A stretch of 64,000 bases of DNA from positions 1 through 64,000 of the forward strand of contig ADNK01000021.1 in assembly GCA_000320545.1 (NCBI GenBank). Direction: 5' to 3'. Source of the stretch: Bigelowiella natans CCMP2755 (taxonomy: Eukaryota; Cercozoa; Chlorarachniophyceae). The notes under the pieces are model-generated. The model worked only from the letters and a program-made list of their open reading frames with translations, was not told the DNA's origin and made no database searches. Position 1 is the first letter of the stretch; each line of letters begins with the position of its first letter. The position numbers and the translations under genes were made by a program. Shown one piece after another: positions 13,451-24,784 of this stretch.

Positions 13451-14101
13451 GCTAATATGACGACCATATTTGGCATCTTCCATCCCCCTCAGCTCATTGA
13501 ACACCCTGTTATACACGTAATACATAGATACATGCATCATGTGGTAGTAGTAGTAGCAGCAGCAGCACCTCACGAAACGAATATATCATAACTGGAGCGT
13601 AAGGGGAGGAAGAGGAGGGGGGGAGGAGAAGGAGAAGAAGAAGAAGATGTAGCATGGCCTTCTTGGCCAGAATTAAATGAAATTGAATAGCATCACAACG
13701 CACAGCACCTCTCTGCAATCGCTTCTGCCTCAGTAGGCTGAATGTAATCTATATATCCGTCCCCGTCGCTATCTTCGTCTTCTTCAGCGCGAGTTATCCG
13801 CCCACTGAATGATAATCATGACCACGACGAGAAGGAGATGAACATGCATGCGGAGAAAGAGGGAGGGAGGGGGGGGGGGGGGAGAGAGAGAGAGAGAGAG
13901 GGAGAGAGCATTGAGGAGGGGGGCGAGAAGGGGGTGAAGAGACCAAGGGAAAGGAGGAATAACACGAGTCTTAAGAAAAACATCGTGTCGTAGCTCGTCT
14001 CTTTACTCGTGAATGCATGATCGACGTATCGAATATAAACGTACACAGTCATTTTGCAATAGGAGGGTATAATAGATGAAAGTAGTGATCATGATGAGGA
14101 A

Positions 14102-14135
<34 letters not shown>

Positions 14136-14507
14136 CTGCTGATAAACACAGGAAACATCAGATCGATTTTGTACTATATGCAACACACAGCAAATGCTCT
14201 CGTATCCCCTCCTGACTCTTTATTTCCTCTCCTCCTCCTTCACCCTTCCTCAAATTACTTTCGTCGGATGTCAATAGTGTGTTGCTTAGCGATTCTCTTC
14301 GTTCCCTGTGAATCTTGGACCCAGGCCTGGTGACCATCATATTATAGTATTAACGGCAATCGGTCAATCAAGGGGGGAAGGGGGAGGAGGAGCACTACAT
14401 GGTATATATATATAAGTAAGTAGTATAGGTGCCATCTACAGAGATTATTTGGTGATGTAGATGATTACGTCTGCTAGATTTGTTTATATAGACGACGATG
14501 ATAATGG

Positions 14508-14541
<34 letters not shown>

Positions 14542-15182
14542 ACTTCTGTAGACGAGGCCTATTTGTCTTGTTATCCTTTCTCTCCATCAAGAACACTGCA
14601 ACTGTTACTACTACCACTACTGCCGCTACTATTGCATCCCCTACTACTACCTGGAACGTCCTAGACAACAGCTCCCTCAGAGATGGATGGTATCCACTAC
14701 CTGAATTAATGTTGAAAACCGACTTTGAATTGCAGGGAGGGGGAGGAGGAGAGAGAGAGAGAGAAGCAACAACTACAGGCACAGCGGCAGAAGGTATATT
14801 TTTGGTCCAAACGATCGAATGATGAACACGTACCTTTGAGCGGGATTTGTGGAGTATTACTCTCCATATACGTCCAGCCGCTCACAGGGTCCATATCAGG
14901 AGTCAAGAACATCGATAATGGCCATCTGCAGGCAGAAAGGAGGGAGCAGTCAATACACAAATAACACGCAACACAACTCAGCCAGCTATAATCGTCGATA
15001 TTGAAGCAAATGCCCTCCTTCTGCTGCTTTTATTCGTCCCCTCTCCCTCCCTCCCTCTCGTCGTATTGCGGTCATCACCCCGACATGCCGTATTGAAGCT
15101 GCAGAAACTTCTGGTAGATGTTTCCAATCTCAGGATGCTCGAGGTAGTCCACCTGCGTGTGTGTGGAGGCGGAGGATATGTG

Positions 15183-15223
<41 letters not shown>

Positions 15224-15235
15224 GAAAATAGTAAA

Positions 15236-15273
<38 letters not shown>

Positions 15274-16438
15274 TAAAAATATGATCGATGGTAGTGTTTA
15301 CTGCTGATATCGATAAAACATGGAGATCTCTTCCTCCACAACGACGACTACGACATCTTTTTCTTCTGTTTGGTTTTACTTTCACACAGACGAAATTTCC
15401 AAGTTCCTTCGCGATATGGTGTGAGGAGTACGTTTCCTTGCGCATCACCTACAACAAGTGTCCAACTATGCAGCAGCACACAAGTAGTAATTGCATGGCG
15501 GCAGCTTGTTGCTTCAAACGAAGAGTCAACCATGCATGTAGTGTGAGGCAATGCCTTCAAAAAAACGTGACGATGACGCGGGGAGCATCCAAGGCAAAAT
15601 GTACGTAGGAAGGAAAACACAATGCTGCAGGTATTCGTGGTAGTTAGTTTCCCGGGGGGGGGCTCACTCTTCTTCCGCTTGCATAATAATACGGTTGCTG
15701 CTACCCTTGCAGGATGACATAAATGCGATCCAATTGACATAAAGATAAGCTTTTCTTTGCTCCGGGCTACAATTTATAAATGATTCATTATAAATTGATG
15801 AAATAGTGCAGAGCATCTTGAGCAATACGACGAGAAAAGTCAGGCAAAGGGTGGGAGAGATTGGCCCACCTTCTCGTACGAAATCGTCGTCCCAGGAGTA
15901 CCAATGGATTTCGCTTTCTGCATGCTGAATATTGCGGTGAATATGGAAGAAATAGTACGTGTCAGGAGGAAGGAAAATCACTGCTGCCACAGAATGAGAA
16001 AAAATACGAGAAGCTGACGCTTTCAATACGAGACCCACCGAAGAGACGAATGGCGATGCGCACTCTTTCAGCCGGTTGGATCTACTGGCAGGAAGGATGT
16101 CATCTATCATGTTTAAATCTGGAGCTGCTGAATTCGCATAGGCTCTCCTTAGCAGGCGCTGCGACTGCGAAATGGTGATATTATCATTTCGAAGGGTGCG
16201 TTGGTTCCTCAAGACTGCGAGGCTGCTTAACTCTGATTTCAATAGAACACATGCGCGTGGAAACAAACTGTATGCGAGTGGGTACTTTTGCAATTTAATT
16301 CAACAACCAGTTTAAAATTTGAGTTGGTAAGCCTACTAACGTGCACGCATACACACCCATTTAGCAACGGATGAACACATTAGGAACGCATGCCACATAC
16401 GCACGAAACACACACACGCACACGGACACACATTGACA

Positions 16439-16474
<36 letters not shown>

Positions 16475-16750
16475 TTTACACATGTGTATTGGAACATAAA
16501 GGCACATATCAAAAACCTACGTACTTTTCTCCAGTATGCTCTTTTCTCTTCTTTGATTTAGCTGCCGGCTGCCTGAGGAGGAGGTCTGGAACACTTCCTG
16601 ATGTTTGGGTTCACTTCTTTCTACGGGCACTGCCCGCAGCTGATCCGCCGTTATCTTCACCGGTAGAAGCCTCGTAGGTGATAATGTGGCGGTCAGAATG
16701 GCCACCACCCATATGGCTAATGCACCATGGCTGCGCCGCATCCAGCGCAT
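8865..16750 (-). CDS. Large unidentified secreted/membrane protein with EF-hand-like loop (exon set incomplete)
   Basis: Not recognised as a family. A likely first exon starts at 16750 (MRWMRRSHGALAIWVVAILT), a signal peptide or anchor, and ends at a GTACGTAG donor. The stretch 16238-15664 includes HAESEIHWYSWDDDF then a TM-like ISPTLCLTFLVVLLKMLC. Others are about 15432-15387 (GNVLLTPYREGTWKFR), 15151-15080 (VDYLEHPEIGNIYQKFLQLQ), about 14927-14832 (FLTPDMDPVSGWTYME), about 14040-13970 (hydrophobic), 13797-13725 (DEDSDGDGYIDYIQPTEAEA, an EF-hand-type loop), about 12757-12640, 11750-11630 (IYALSEGMLSTLHYIRSLYR), 11277-11050 (ends GSPYFWTLHDLKLA), 9820-9610 (TM then acidic) and about 9240-9170. 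A plausible C-terminus ends IIGLSYMLR at 8865. Two or more genes could be merged here; microsatellites occupy most introns. Confidence 0.35.
12537..12606. repeat. (CT)n microsatellite
   Basis: Interrupted CT run with TTTCT breaks, one of dozens in the first 17 kb. Others include (CT)n at 3437-3474, 9507-9534, 9901-9938 and 12036-12072, (CA)n at 12086-12120 and 12374-12408, and (GAA)n at 12259-12294. Nearly all lie in introns or spacers. Confidence 0.95.
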
Positions 16751-17347
16751 CGGGGGGCGGAGCTGCCCTCTTGCCAAACCGAGCACGCCCAGCTAGTCAC
16801 GAAAAATAAGTTGGAAAATCGGATTGCAATGTTGTCGCATGGCATAAATCCCAGGGTATTTCCCCGTCGTCTTTTCGCCTACTTGTCGCAGCTCGGCTCT
16901 GTGGAAGCCCTCAGGCGATTTTCACCTTTGCCAGAGCGAGGAGCAAAAAAGGCAAAGGCTGCGTGCTGCAGCGAGATAGTCTGACTGCAGTATCGTTGGT
17001 AGTTGGTGGCGCACAGTCGCGATGCCAAAACGGCAACCATTTCTGCCCAGAACACGCGGATATTATGACCTTTTTCCACCCGAATTGCGTCAGGGAGGTG
17101 TGTTTACAGATTTCTTTCTTTCTTTCTGGTCTAATGGTGCAGAAAGGGATGCGTAAATTTTGTCAAATTGAGAATTTGGTGTGTCTTAACGGCGAAATAC
17201 CATCGATTTCTGTCTTCTTTTGGTTGACTTAAGTAGAGATATAGAACTTACAGGGTAACGAAGGCTCACTGCTTGAAACACCCATCCACCCCTAATCCTA
17301 ATTGAAACAGCAGGGGGGGGCAGAACGAAGAGTAAATACCAGGTGGA

Positions 17348-18281
17348 ATGTCAGGCATTAACGTGCTTATACCTCTCGGAGGGCTTCACTCCAGATTTGC
17401 GAATAATGGGTAAGAAGAAGTTCATGCCAATGCAAATTAACACTTGTCTACGCATCGTGTGTATTGTACTTACGCACAGAATTTATACCACCAGGTATCT
17501 ACTCCCAGCGCCTCTAGTCAGGATATTTGGAAGGGAGATTATTTTGTGGACTCTCTCCAGTATAAGGTAGCCGTGACGAATAAACTTACCTCGAACCATC
17601 CTCTCCCAATCCGAAGCTAAGCGGTCCCGCCCCTGCCCATTTAGACTGACGGTGGACGATGACTTAATGATCGTGTACAATCCACAATTCTTGGATAAGC
17701 ATCTACTGGTATAATGCGTAAGGATTCGACCCCATCCATCCGAATTCGAATTGTTGAGTGCTGATAGAGCATCTTGTTTCTTCTTACGCAGGAGGGTATT
17801 GTAAAGAAGTTGCACCCCAGAGCACAATTCGGTAGTAGCGGCGCATTTGAACATACATGATAAACGGGTTTGCAGCTAATATTCTGATGATGTTGTACTT
17901 CCTTCTGTTTGTAACAGCGTATCTCCAGAATACATCCAAAGGACCCATTGATACGTTGCTCACCGGCTTGAAACTGCTGCCAGCAAACAAAAAGGTAGGT
18001 AGGAGGGAGGTAGGAAGGTAGGCAGTTACGTAGCTACGCAGCTACGTAGCTACGTACTGGTGCATGCGAGCAGGAGGAGGAGGTTTACATCTTCTAATCT
18101 CTCAATCAATTCTTCATGTTAGGTTCGCCCGACAATATGCATGGACGGAGACGGTTACTTCAAGGATGTTGACGTTGCCGAAGTGTACCGAAATTTCGCG
18201 AAGAATGGGGAGGGAGCTCTCTTCAGCTACAAAGTCTCTCTGAATGATTGTTCAAAAGACGTGCTTGTTGTATGTGTTTGT

Positions 18282-18319
<38 letters not shown>

Positions 18320-21300
18320 AAACTTGCCAACGTAGCTGTGTCGTTATTCTCGTCATTGCAGTCGTTTTATTGTCACTGATTCTGTTCACAGGACGTCGAT
18401 CCAAAGCCTCTGTACTCCTACGTTCAAGTCGGTGAAGGGAACAGGGAAGTGCTGCAAATAAAGGAGAAAGAGAAAATATCCGACTGGGCTAATACGGGCA
18501 CTTACTGCTTTCCCTCGGGAACGCAACTGCAGAGTACGATCGAAGCCATTATCGCCAAATACAAAGATAAGAAGGATGGGAAGTACAATTTGTACACCTC
18601 AAACGTTATCAGCCACATGATGGCGGATAGCACCAAGTTTCGCATGGTGGAATGCAAAGCGGAGCAGTTCTACAGTCTCGGCAGCCCAGAATTGATAAAG
18701 CAGTTTGCAAAGGAACAACGCAAGGACTTCTCGAAGAAGAGCTTTTGCTTCGACTTGGAGAATACGCTTGTCACGCCGCCCAAGGTGCCAGGAGACTATA
18801 GCACGTGTGAGCCTATTCAGCAGAACGTGGATTTTGTCCAGACGCTCTCTAATATGGGGCACCGCATCATTGTGCAGTCAACCGTGCAGGCCAATCAAGG
18901 ACAGAGAAGCAACACCTTCCTCGCTGTCGTGCAGATGCTGGAGGACCTACACATCCCTCACGACGATGTTCACTTCGGAAAGCCGAAGGCGGACTTCTAC
19001 ATTGACGATGAGGCCGTGTACTCGGGCCACGACTTGTCGAAAGAGCTCGGGTTCTATGACACGAGTGTGCTGCAGACAACGCCAACGTCGAGAGCAAGCT
19101 CATCTCCGTTTCTAAAAGATGTCAAAACGTCATCATCAGCCACGCCGAAATCCCCTCCTAAAATCACGCAGAAGAAGGTGGCCCTGGCGCAACACATGCA
19201 AAAGCACGCCATGGGTGACGAGGACATCTACATGAACACCCACACAGGGCTGCCGATATTTCGCGTCGTGAAAATCAACACCTACTTCCTCTTTGACCTG
19301 GATGGGACGATGGTCGCCACTGACCCTGTCTATCTGAAGGTTTTTGGCGAGATCCTGAAGCCGTACGGACACCACGTGGACAAGAAGTTCTTCGAGCAGA
19401 ACATCCACGGCAAGGTGGACCAGGACATCTTCTCCGCCCTCCTCCCCAAAACGATGTCGCCCGCGGAGATCGACAAGACCATCCTGGAGAAGGACAAGCT
19501 CTTCCGCAAATACATCTTCAACTCCAAGCTGGGTCTGCTCAAGCCGATGGAAGGGCTCTTGGACCTGCTGGACTGGACAGAATCACATGGTATAAGATCT
19601 GCATGTGTCACGAATTGCCCACGAGACACGGCGGAGGCTTTGTTGTCTGCTCTCGACTTACGGAGACGCATGGACTTTCTCGTCGTCGGGGCTGAATGCG
19701 ACCGAGCCAAGCCGTTCCCTGATCCATATGAGGTTGCCATGGCCCGGTTGGGAGCACGCCCAGAGGAATGCATTGTTTTCGAAGACTCGAGGTCTGGCGT
19801 TAAATCAGCAGTCGAATCCAAAGCAAGGCTTGTGATTGGCCTCCGAAGCTCCCTAACCGACCACGTCCTCATGCAACACGGAGCGAACGCAACCGTCATG
19901 GATTTCCGCGAGGTCGACTCTCAGTTATTCAACCAGCTCCACTCGTCGCTGCTCAGTGCTCACATCGAAGAGAGGGTCGTCGCCGTCCTCAAGGAAAATG
20001 GCTTCCCTGTCAAGTCCATTTCGAGTGCGCGCCAGCTTCCCGGAGGCAACATTGCCCAGTGCCTGCGAATGACCGTGCAATACACGACAAACACCGACGA
20101 GGTCCCCTACCCAAAAAGTATGATCCTTAAGATGGAATACACGGACTCGAAGGATAAGATGGTGGAGGCGCTGCATCTCTACGACCGAGAGTGGGACTTC
20201 TACAAAAACGTCAGCCGGAGTGTTAGGACGCGCGTCCCCCGCATCTACGCAATGGTGTCCGACGCTAAGGACCATGTGTTCGGCATTGTGATGGAAGACC
20301 TTGATGAGCTTGAATCGACTGTTTGCAAGCCCTCCCTCTCTGCGAATGACGCCAAGACTGTCACCATCGAAATCGCGAAGCTACACGCGCAATATTGGAA
20401 CCAAACTCCAACAGGGGTGCGGAAGGCTAACGACAGCAAGCTGCGCGACTTCGTCGACGAGCTGGCGACGCGGTGGGTGAAGTTCAAGGACGTCTGGAAA
20501 AACCAGCTTCTGGACGAGGACTTTGCCGCAGGGGAGATCATCATGCATCACCTGAACTGGATCCAGGACCAGCAGAGCCAGAAGCCCTTCACTCTCTGCC
20601 ACGGAGACGTTTCCAAGAGCAACCTCTTCTTCGTCAAGGTTATGAACGAGCAACCGGCCCTTGTGGACTGGCAGTTCTGCTCCATAGCGAAAGGCGTGAG
20701 CGACATCGCCTACTTCATCATGTCCAGCTTCCCCGTCGATGAGCAATCTGGCTTAGAGCACCAGCTGGTGGAGTGCTACCACCGTGCTCTAAGGATGAAC
20801 GGAATCTATGGCTATTCGCTCAAGCAGTGCTGGCTGGATTACAAGATGTCCCTGATGCTTGTTCCCTTCGTGACCGCCGTTTGGTACGGCTCTCTGAACC
20901 GCTCGGAGCTTGTCAACCCAGAGTATCCTGCTCACATCACTGCAGCCACCTTCGCGGCCCTGAGGCGCCACAACGCCATCTCCCTCCTGCCCGAGTACTT
21001 TTCGATGTCCTTGACCCACCGCTGCAAGAAAGCGCTGAGGAAACAGGGCTTCCCAGTCGAGAACGTCATCGTAGACGCCAAGAAGCTCAAGGGAGGGTAC
21101 ATCTGTGAGACCCTTCGCCTGACGATGGAGTATGGAGCGAACGTGGATGCCGATAAAGATCCGAAGAAGTACCCAAAGTCGTGCGTACTCAAGGCGGAGG
21201 CCCCCAATAGCTCCGACCACCAAACTGCCCTGAACCTGCACCTCTATGATCGCGAGTGGCACTTCTACCAGGTCATGAGCTCGCTAGTCCCTGTCCGCGC

Positions 21301-22087
21301 CCCGAGGTACTACGCCTCTATAGAACACGCGGACGGAAAGGGAACGATGGGTGTTCTGATGGAGGACTTGTGCATCCCCGGGGCGATATTGTGCCCGAAG
21401 CTCGACTACAAAGGCATCCAAAGCCTCGTGAACAACGCGGCCAAGCTGCATGCCAAGTTCTGGAACGACAAGAAGCTGGCCACCCTTGGCGTCCACGCTC
21501 TCAACGGGGAGTGGTTCCAGCCATCTTGGGAGAAGAAGATCGCAGGGCACTGGCCTGATTTCAAGTCCAAATGGGCTTCTGTGCTGCCCACGCGCGCCTT
21601 GGTCGACGGTGAGAAGATTGTACAGAACTTCCGGTTCATTCAGGATCACCTAGCCTCGCCCCCCTTCACGTTCCTGCACGGGGACGTGAAGCCCGCGAAC
21701 ATGTTCATGCTCAAGGGCAACGTTCCGGCCTTCATCGACTGGCAATACACGAAAATAGGCAAGGGCGTCTGCGATATCGTGTTCTTCTTGATCGAGGGGT
21801 ATCCGGAGAACGTACAGCGAGAGCTAGAGGAGAAGGTCCGCAAGTACTACTACGAGTCCCTCCTACAGCACGGGGTCACAGACTACACCTATGAGATGTT
21901 GGAGAAGGACTGGGCGATTGCCTGCATGTACTTCCCAGTTTACGTAGCGATGTGGTTCGGAACCGTCCCGGATGAGTTATTAGTCGATGAGATGTTTCCC
22001 CGCCGATTCGTTCCGAGGGCGTTCGACGCCATTGCCAGGAACAACTCAACCTCCTACCTGCCCTCCTCCTCCTCCTCCTCCCAATAG
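17348..22087 (+). CDS. Nucleotidyltransferase / HAD / HAD / two APH-like kinase multidomain protein, 1390 aa
   Basis: Seven exons join in phase: 17348-17409, 17480-17566, 17645-17708, 17792-17831, 17918-17994, 18123-18269, 18392-22087. Residues about 1-250 form a sugar-phosphate nucleotidyltransferase-like domain: glycine loop PLGGLHSRF at 9-17, DGD at 118-120, and WANTGTYCF at 191-199. Residues about 275-390 are a HAD domain (FDLENT at 279, HFGKP, IDDE). Residues about 458-675 are a second HAD of beta-phosphoglucomutase type (FDLDGT at 460, lysine near 599, FEDSRSG at 622). Two kinase domains of the APH/choline-kinase/EcKL fold follow: HGDVSKSN at 896 with DWQ at 918, and HGDVKPAN at 1255 with DWQ at 1275. 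The combination suggests activation and phosphate transfer on a small polar molecule (sugar, choline or ethanolamine type); the substrate cannot be read. The last exon is 3.7 kb, unlike neighbouring genes. There is no signal peptide, so it is probably cytosolic. The start chosen is the first Met in frame with the glycine loop. Confidence 0.85.
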
Positions 22088-22620
22088 CCAGAGCGGACAG
22101 AGAATAACTTCGATTGGATGATATACTCACCCCTTTAGTGGAATAATTCACAGTCCTGACGCTATATGAGGTAATTGTACCGGATCAACGTTATGGCGCT
22201 TCAGATGTTACACTCTTTTCGATGTGTAGCTATTCTGATTGATTCTCTGGATTGCAAATGTGCATGGAGAGCGTGTGCCGTATATGTAGTAGACGCTATA
22301 GAAAATTAACCCAGGTGAATACTGTGTTGACGCTGCATGAATTCGTCGCATATGGCCGACACTAAATATAACCATGCCGATCGCGCTCGAATGTATGGTA
22401 GTAGGAATAGCAACTCGAATAGTTAGATAGCTTCTTATTGCCCTACGGCGAAGCATAAGTATTTATAGTGCGTGTATAGCAAGGGCGCTCGCGCGTGTCT
22501 GTGACCAAGTTTGCCTCTGTGTGACTGACATAGCACACAGAGCATGCATGTACGCTACGCGTACATTATTACAGCGTGATTGGCAGTTTATCATTGCGAC
22601 TTGTCGTACAGCTTCTTAGC

Positions 22621-22676
22621 GAGACGGATGTAATAATGAATGATTAAAAAAGTTCAATAATCATCCTAACATGTAT
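22621..22676. repeat. Dispersed ~55-base element, copy A
   Basis: Begins GAGACGGATGTAATAATGAA and ends with TCATCCTAACATG. It shares the order GAGACG, ATGT, TGATTAAA, TTCAAT, TCATCCT with copies at 22707, 33044 and 53600. Confidence 0.75.
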
Positions 22677-22706
22677 ATCCTCTGTCTTATACATGACCAA
22701 TAATGT

Positions 22707-22765
22707 AAGACGACAGATGTAATCAATCAAATTAAATTTGTTTAATGATCATCCTCATGTAGCTG
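22707..22765. repeat. Dispersed ~55-base element, copy B
   Basis: Begins AAGACGACAGATGTAATCAA, continues through ATTAAATTTGTTTAATGATC and ends ATCCTCATGTAGCTG. It lies 86 bases from copy A in the same orientation; the final ATGTAGCTG is shared with the copy at 33044. Confidence 0.7.
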
Positions 22766-22790
22766 CCAATTATGTAATAATGTGTTCGTG

Positions 22791-22893
22791 GGCTGCAGCA
22801 GTCTACTATACTGATAGAAAAGTCAGTATGTATCCAATTACATAAAATTGTGTAGGCTGCGGCAGCCTACTACTAATAGCAAAGTCAGTATGT
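22791..22893. repeat. Tandem ~40-base pair
   Basis: Two near copies, 22791-22831 and 22855-22893, both running from GGCTGC(A/G)GCAG to AAAGTCAGTATGT. The 23-base interval between them is unrelated. Confidence 0.75.
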
Positions 22894-23213
22894 GTGCCTG
22901 CCTGTATCCGCGTAGGTCTGGAGGTAGTTAACGTTAGTTTACGGAAACAAAATGTAGGAAGCGTGTCGCGTTCACTATGCAACATGACGCGCTACGATGC
23001 ATCTAGACGCATTTGACCGAGTACAGTACAAAATATTGTCATGCAGGTGGAACTGTGCTAAACATCATGCTGCTGCATTGCTGCTGGAAAAGTGACAGTA
23101 ATAATTCTGTTCACGTGAGGCATGCTGAAGCATACGATGTATCATTCTATGATGATAGCGTTTACATGTTTCATAAGGCCATATAAGAAAGTTCATGTAC
23201 ATACACGCATTCA

Positions 23214-23250
<37 letters not shown>

Positions 23251-23269
23251 ATTTTACACATATTTTATA

Positions 23270-24750
23270 TCATTTATTGACGGGCATTGATGGTGGTTCC
23301 CATTGGGATTCCTTTGTCTCCTTATTGTAATAATATACATGCCCTGACTCCGGGTCTCTATGAGCTTCCCAACCAGGAATAAGTGTAGCTTCCGCATTAC
23401 CTCTCACATCACCTAGAAGATAGCAAGAAACGAGTATCATGTGTGTGCTGCCGCGGTGTCGCTTTGTGCGAAATAGGTTGCTTACTGGTTGTATCTGCTG
23501 TCCCTCCACCGGTAATTCTCATTGCTGTAGCGGCTACATCGGCTTCCCAGTCGTGTGCCAATGCGAGGACGCACAAGACAGCGAAATCGATCTCGTACTT
23601 GGCATTGTGCAGCATTGACCTAATAACGTCGGAGAACACAAAAACTTTAATACCAAAATCTCTGAAATAAAATGTTGTAGGGGATCATCAACGAGTATCG
23701 AGGACTTTGGCCTCTTAGACACATGCATTCTCTCATGCTTGCTACATACGTTGGGTCAGTCGACGGATTATGCAATATCGACGGCGCGAAAACAATTGCC
23801 ATGTTCTTCTCTGTCATCTTGGTCTTCGTGACTACCAAGGGATGAGATGCCTATTTATGCATATGTTTACATCGATCGTGCATCAGTGTACGGTGGGAGG
23901 AGGAGGAGGAGGAGGAGGAGGAGGAGGAGGAGGAGGAGGAGGGGGATGGGGCCATATGAGCTTCGTGAACGTTAAGACTACCAGGAGAACGACCCTGACA
24001 AGTTGCTTCAGCACGCTTAGATTGACCGAAGGTATACGCCTGACAGCAGTAACAGTTACATGAGATGACTCTTTTGTACGACGAAGGCGATCATAGCGAT
24101 TGAGGAGAGAACCCACAAACGCGACAGGATGTGCATAGCCGTGGACGCAAGCTTTTGCATTGTCGATCGCTTACCCGAGCATCGCCAGGAGTTGCTGTTT
24201 TCGCTCATCAGAAAACTAAATGTGGTTGATATTAATGGCTTGGCCATGACGGGTAACAACAGCTAACCAACCTCTTCTTCCCTTTCAACTTCCTTGCATA
24301 GATTTATGCACTCCGTGTACATCAAATCCGGGATGATGACCTAGTAGTAGTTGTAGTTGTAGTCGTAGTAATAGTAAGTAGTAGTAGTTGTTGTGGTAGT
24401 TGGGAAATCGTTTTGGCGATCAAATACACTCACACACGTACACACATGTGATGAATATGTATATCATCCTGCAAATTCTACATATTGATGTGTTCTCAAC
24501 TTCTCAAGAACGCAGCGACGGCGACACGATTTTGATGATCTAAAGTAGATCGAAGCAGTGCAGCACGTAGTACCTGTCTCAGGCCCCTGAGCCACTCCTT
24601 CAGCATCCCGGCTGCTACATGAGGGGAGCTTATAGAGCTCATCGAGTAGTCGTTCGCCTCTATTTTAGCCCGTAGCGCCTTTGGAATTAGAGATTGATTT
24701 TGCTATGAATATCAGCAGTGTTGCTTCAGCTACTAATACCACCACCACTG

Positions 24751-24784
<34 letters not shown>

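Larger units (their letters stand above)
22088..23269. other. Convergent 3'-3' spacer
   Basis: Lies between the 3' ends of the multidomain gene and the F-BAR/RhoGAP gene. No coding sequence recognised. It holds two copies of a dispersed element, a 40-base tandem pair, many CATG/ACGCGT-type palindromes, and a TG run near 23218-23248. Confidence 0.6.

Noticed and set aside
24063-24255. Plus-strand reading RLPEHRQELLFSLIRKLNVV, which looks like a RhoGAP helix inside the minus-strand RhoGAP gene and suggested an inverted exon
   Set aside because: The minus strand supplies the required exons itself: 24215-24175 (FSDERKQQLLAMLG) and 24039-23982 (RIPSVNLSVLKQLVRVV) join with correct phases on both sides. 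The plus-strand resemblance is antisense coincidence.
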